The notes beneath the pieces were generated by a model. The model ran no database searches. It was not told the origin of the DNA and was given only the letters and a program-made list of their open reading frames with translations. DNA of 8,995 nucleotides, from NCBI GenBank assembly GCA_024959975.1, contig JANXFM010000108.1:1-8995 (forward strand). The letters run 5' to 3'. The translations under genes and the position numbers were made by a program. Shown piece after piece: positions 5,871 through 8,995 of the stretch; the stretch's first letter is position 1, and each line of letters opens with the position of its first letter. This DNA is from Flavobacteriales bacterium (lineage in GTDB: Bacteria; Bacteroidota; Bacteroidia; Flavobacteriales; UBA7430).

Positions 5871-8800
5871 TTACAAACTTGAACTATCCATCTCAATAGA
5901 GAATTGAACACGACGATTCATCTTACTTGATTTATCACCATTTTTAAGGATGAGTAACGGATATTTCTCCCCACTGGATTCTACTTTTAAACGACAACGA
6001 TTAACACCATACTTTTTAGATAAAACATCGACAACAACTTTGGCCCTATCTAAAGCTAGATTGTAATTATAATAACTATTACTCGTAACATCAGCATAAC
6101 CAATTGCCCTTAATTTATAAGTAGGGTTAGATTTTAAATAAAAAGCTATAATTGCCAATTTCTTGTCATTAACATGAGTAATTTCTTTAGAGTTCAAATC
6201 AAAAAAAACTGCTGATAAAAGAACATCTTGAAGATGACACACACAATCATTATCAGGACGATTATCTATGATGGATAATGCACTGTCTGTCTCATAATAT
6301 CTTTCAACAGTAAACAAGTTCATAGAATAAATACACAGATTATTATCCGTATCGGTAGTTGGCTTAGCATCATAATTACATGCGGTTGCATCTGTACATC
6401 CAATGACTTCATCCTTATCACAAACACCATCAGAATCGGAATCATTATTAACAATAAATCCGGAGCCATCATTTTCACCAGAACACTGATCACATTCGTT
6501 AGGGTAAATACAAAGATTATTACTCATATCCGTAGTTGGTCTGGAATCATAATTACATGCAACTGCATCTGTACATCCAATGACTTCATCCTTATCACAA
6601 ACACCATCTGCATCTACATCATTTCTAAGAACAGACCCTGTTCCATCATTCACTCCGGAACATGATTCACATAATTTATTGGGATAAGTACAAAGATTCA
6701 TATCAGTGTCAGTGCTTGGTTTTGAATCGTAATTACATGCCATCGCATCTGTACATCCAATGACTTCATCCTTATCACAAACACCATCATCATCCGTATC
6801 ATTATCGATAACAAAACCGGTACCATCCAAATCTCCGGAACAGTCATCACATTTAGCAGCATAAATACAAAAACCATTATCGGTATATGCAGTTGATTTT
6901 GTCTGGACATATTCTTTATGCACCTGATGATTGTAATTACAAGCAACTACATCTATACATTCTGCTAATTCGTCTTCATCACAAATACCATCCTTGTCCA
7001 CATCATTATCAATAACATATCCTGTACCATCATTTTCTCCAGAACACTGATCACATTCGTTAGCATAAATGCAAAATTTATCTAAATCGTCGGTTGCAAG
7101 TACGTTAAAGTTACAGGCAAGCGCGTCTGTACATCCAGCGACTTCGTCATAATTACAAATGCCATCATGATCTGTATCATTGCCAATAATAAATCCGGTA
7201 CCATCCGTAGCACCGGAACACACATCACACTCCCTAGGATAAATACAAAATTCGTCTAAATCAGTTGCAAGAGCATTAAAGTTACAAGCAACTACATCCG
7301 TACAGCCCGCCACTTCATCTTTATCACAAACACCATCATCATCAGCATCATTATCAATAACGTAACCGGTACCATCTGTAACACCGGAACATAGATCACA
7401 GCTGCCGGCATAAAGACAAAAATCATTATTTGAATCATTAACTAAATTTCCCTGAATATAATATCTATGCGCCTGATGATTATAATTGCACGCAACTACA
7501 TCTATACACGCAACAAATTCAACGGTGTCACAAATACCATCGTCATTGGTATCATTATCAATAATATATCCGGTGCCATCTGTAGCTCCGGAACATGACT
7601 CGCATCCCTTAACATACACACAAGACCGATTATCCGTATCCGTTCCCAATGAATTAAAGTTACAAGCAAGAACATCTGTACATCCAGGAACCTCATCACC
7701 ATCGCAGACACCATTATCATCAACATCATTATCAATAAGATAACCGGTACCATCTGTAGCTCCAGAACAGGATTCGCATACTTTGGGATATATACAAGAT
7801 TCGTTAGCAGAATCCGTTCCCATTGAATTAAAGTTACAAGCAAGAACATCTATACATCCAGGCACCTCATCACCACCGCAAACACCATCATCATCAACAT
7901 CATTATCAATAAGGTAACCGGTACCATTTTTAGCACCAGAACAAGATTCACATCCCTTAGCATACACACAGGAAGAATCATCCATATCAGTTGCAAAGAC
8001 ATTAAAATTACAGGCAACCATATTTAGACATCCTACCACTTCATCATGATCACAAAAACCATCATCATCAACATCATTATCAATAAGATAACCGGTGCCA
8101 TCTGTAGCTCCAGAACAGGTTTCACATCCTTTAGGATAAACACAAAGATTATTAGCTGCATCATTAGTTGATGTTTCATTGTAATTACATGCAGTTGAAT
8201 CTGTACACCCTTCATCATTAGGCTCATCAGCAACAGATAAATCTACTTCATCATAACCAGCAACCAAATAAGCATAACCAAAGTATTTCCCTGTAGCACA
8301 ATCATAATTTTCAAATTCTAAACGTATTTCATCATCAATATTATAAGCACTTAGGTCATAGCTCACAGAAGTCCAATCTTTCCACATTATCGGCACACTT
8401 CCAGAAGATTGATTAACATTAAATTCTAAATCATCAACGCTCGTATATGTTTCAAGCAACACATCATTCAGAAAAGTCTGTATTTTGAATGTAGGTTTTA
8501 AATCAGGAGTGTAGTTCTGTGGATGTTGATGAACTACTGCATATTTATAATAAAGAGAACCTTGGTGATTTGAAGCATCAACAACAAAGGTGTAAACCAA
8601 CTTTTCACTTTGAGAACCATTACTGCTACTACTATTCCCCAAACGAGTCGAATACAACTCCCCCTCTGGCATACATTTGAGTTGCCCATCTGTATTAGCG
8701 TCAAACCTGTTAATCGTATTAACACTATGCCTCCCCTCGAACAATTCTGAATTCAATACGAAATCTGTCGTTTCAATACTAGGTTCAGAATTACTATCCC

Positions 8801-8927
8801 CAAGATACAAGTCCCAATTCGGTAAATATCCATAAGAAAAATCTATATCTTCCTGTCCAGAAGCGACTCCATTAACAACGACAAAAAGACAAAACAAAAA
8901 ACACTTATATCTATTTTTATATAACAT
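5871..8927 (-). CDS. Secreted Cys/Asp-rich repeat protein with C-terminal OmpA domain, 1018 aa
   Basis: Residues 1-25 form a signal peptide (hydrophobic core FLFCLFVVVNGVA, likely cleavage near SGQ|ED) without a lipobox. Residues 26-235 look like a beta-sandwich module; the motif WTSVSYDLSAYNIDDEIRLE followed by DCATGKYFGYAYL is typical of jelly-roll modules in Bacteroidota surface proteins. Residues 240-902 hold eleven units of 57-68 residues: GCTDxxACNYN, a spacer with CxY, CxxCSGxxDGTG, then DNDxDDDGVCDxDE, which resembles thrombospondin type-3 calcium loops. Residues 900-1012 form an OmpA-type peptidoglycan-binding domain: VFFDLNS, GYAD with Asp946, LALDRA with Arg961, and NRRVQF. Both residues that grip diaminopimelate in OmpA are kept. 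The start is ATG 8927. Inference: a calcium-stiffened, disulfide-rich spacer tethered to the cell wall. No type IX secretion signal is present at the C-terminus. Ligand and exact function are unknown. It is transcribed toward aroB but well separated from it. Confidence 0.88.
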   Translation of the reverse strand: MLYKNRYKCFLFCLFVVVNGVASGQEDIDFSYGYLPNWDLYLGDSNSEPSIETTDFVLNSELFEGRHSVNTINRFDANTDGQLKCMPEGELYSTRLGNSSSSNGSQSEKLVYTFVVDASNHQGSLYYKYAVVHQHPQNYTPDLKPTFKIQTFLNDVLLETYTSVDDLEFNVNQSSGSVPIMWKDWTSVSYDLSAYNIDDEIRLEFENYDCATGKYFGYAYLVAGYDEVDLSVADEPNDEGCTDSTACNYNETSTNDAANNLCVYPKGCETCSGATDGTGYLIDNDVDDDGFCDHDEVVGCLNMVACNFNVFATDMDDSSCVYAKGCESCSGAKNGTGYLIDNDVDDDGVCGGDEVPGCIDVLACNFNSMGTDSANESCIYPKVCESCSGATDGTGYLIDNDVDDNGVCDGDEVPGCTDVLACNFNSLGTDTDNRSCVYVKGCESCSGATDGTGYIIDNDTNDDGICDTVEFVACIDVVACNYNHQAHRYYIQGNLVNDSNNDFCLYAGSCDLCSGVTDGTGYVIDNDADDDGVCDKDEVAGCTDVVACNFNALATDLDEFCIYPRECDVCSGATDGTGFIIGNDTDHDGICNYDEVAGCTDALACNFNVLATDDLDKFCIYANECDQCSGENDGTGYVIDNDVDKDGICDEDELAECIDVVACNYNHQVHKEYVQTKSTAYTDNGFCIYAAKCDDCSGDLDGTGFVIDNDTDDDGVCDKDEVIGCTDAMACNYDSKPSTDTDMNLCTYPNKLCESCSGVNDGTGSVLRNDVDADGVCDKDEVIGCTDAVACNYDSRPTTDMSNNLCIYPNECDQCSGENDGSGFIVNNDSDSDGVCDKDEVIGCTDATACNYDAKPTTDTDNNLCIYSMNLFTVERYYETDSALSIIDNRPDNDCVCHLQDVLLSAVFFDLNSKEITHVNDKKLAIIAFYLKSNPTYKLRAIGYADVTSNSYYNYNLALDRAKVVVDVLSKKYGVNRCRLKVESSGEKYPLLILKNGDKSSKMNRRVQFSIEMDSSSL
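6222..8210 (-). repeat. Eleven tandem GCTD/TSP3-like coding repeats
   Basis: Units begin at residues 240, 299, 357, 415, 473, 541, 598, 656, 724, 784 and 843 (first bases 8210, 8033, 7859, 7685, 7511, 7307, 7136, 6962, 6758, 6578 and 6401, reading leftward). Lengths are 57-60 residues except units 5 and 8, which are 68 residues and share an insertion beginning HQxH. Units 1-10 each hold six cysteines. Unit 11 keeps GCTDATACNYD and a worn DNRPDNDCVC tail but has lost CxxCSG. At DNA level a 44-base stretch is identical at 6388-6431, 6565-6608 and 6745-6788, indicating recent duplication or conversion. Confidence 0.92.
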
Positions 8928-8995
8928 ATTACATCTAATTTTTCACTCTTATGTGATGTCAAATGATGAGACTAAGAGGAATATTTATTTCAAAT

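Noticed and set aside
7486..7849. Extra frames on both strands within the repeat gene.
   Set aside because: They arise from the repeated codon pattern and recur unit by unit as low-complexity Met/Val/Leu-rich translations.
6222..8210. Regularly spaced DNA repeats that might be a CRISPR array.
   Set aside because: The period is 171-204 bases, the repeats are translated in one frame, and the variation follows codon and protein constraints.
8928..8995. A promoter for the repeat-protein gene (TTTG near the window end, ATCATTTG on the minus strand).
   Set aside because: The -7-like box lacks the leading TA and the spacing is about 23 bases, so the match is no better than chance in the 68 bases available.
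1..8995. A defence system, prophage or integrated element in the window.
   Set aside because: There is no integrase, transposase, nuclease, tRNA or flanking repeat; apart from the small regulator locus and the repeat protein the genes are ordinary chromosomal genes.

Overview
The window looks like a chromosomal segment of an AT-rich member of the Bacteroidota, probably a marine or aquatic flavobacterium-like lineage. The signs are a perfect Bacteroidota-type -7 box (TATCTTTG) before aroB, start sites without Shine-Dalgarno sequences, outer-membrane beta-barrels ending in an aromatic residue, a MarC protein of the Bacteroidota type, and a secreted protein built from 'GCTDxxACNYN' repeats. The species cannot be read from the sequence.

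Layout. (1) Positions 1-810 hold the 3' part of an outer-membrane beta-barrel protein (+). (2) Positions 835-1644 hold a small regulatory locus: an XRE-type HTH gene (-) and an ArsR-type winged-helix gene (+), divergent, with two related promoter/operator segments between them. Between those segments lie what look like the stubs of a second arsR and a second xre, so the locus appears to be a duplicated xre<-operator->arsR module whose inner genes were deleted. (3) Positions 1645-1846 are non-coding with two small hairpins. (4) Positions 1847-2771 are an outer-membrane protein pseudogene (+), broken by two frameshifts and a stop. (5) Positions 5651 down to 2768 (-) form a compact cluster aroB-aroA-marC: two shikimate-pathway enzymes with overlapping genes, then a six-helix membrane protein 17 bases downstream. 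(6) Positions 8927 down to 5871 (-) encode a 1018-residue secreted protein: signal peptide, beta-sandwich-like N-terminal domain, eleven cysteine- and aspartate-rich repeats of about 58 residues, and an OmpA-type peptidoglycan-binding domain.

Working together. AroB (step 2) and AroA (step 6) serve aromatic amino-acid synthesis and are probably co-transcribed from the promoter before aroB; marC probably rides on the same transcript. The xre/arsR pair probably forms a self-regulated switch acting at the palindromes. The large repeat protein is probably a calcium-dependent, disulfide-rich rod tethered to the cell wall. The points most worth a second look are the duplicated regulator module with its palindromes and the repeat protein. 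I see no RNA genes, CRISPR array, insertion sequence or phage genes.
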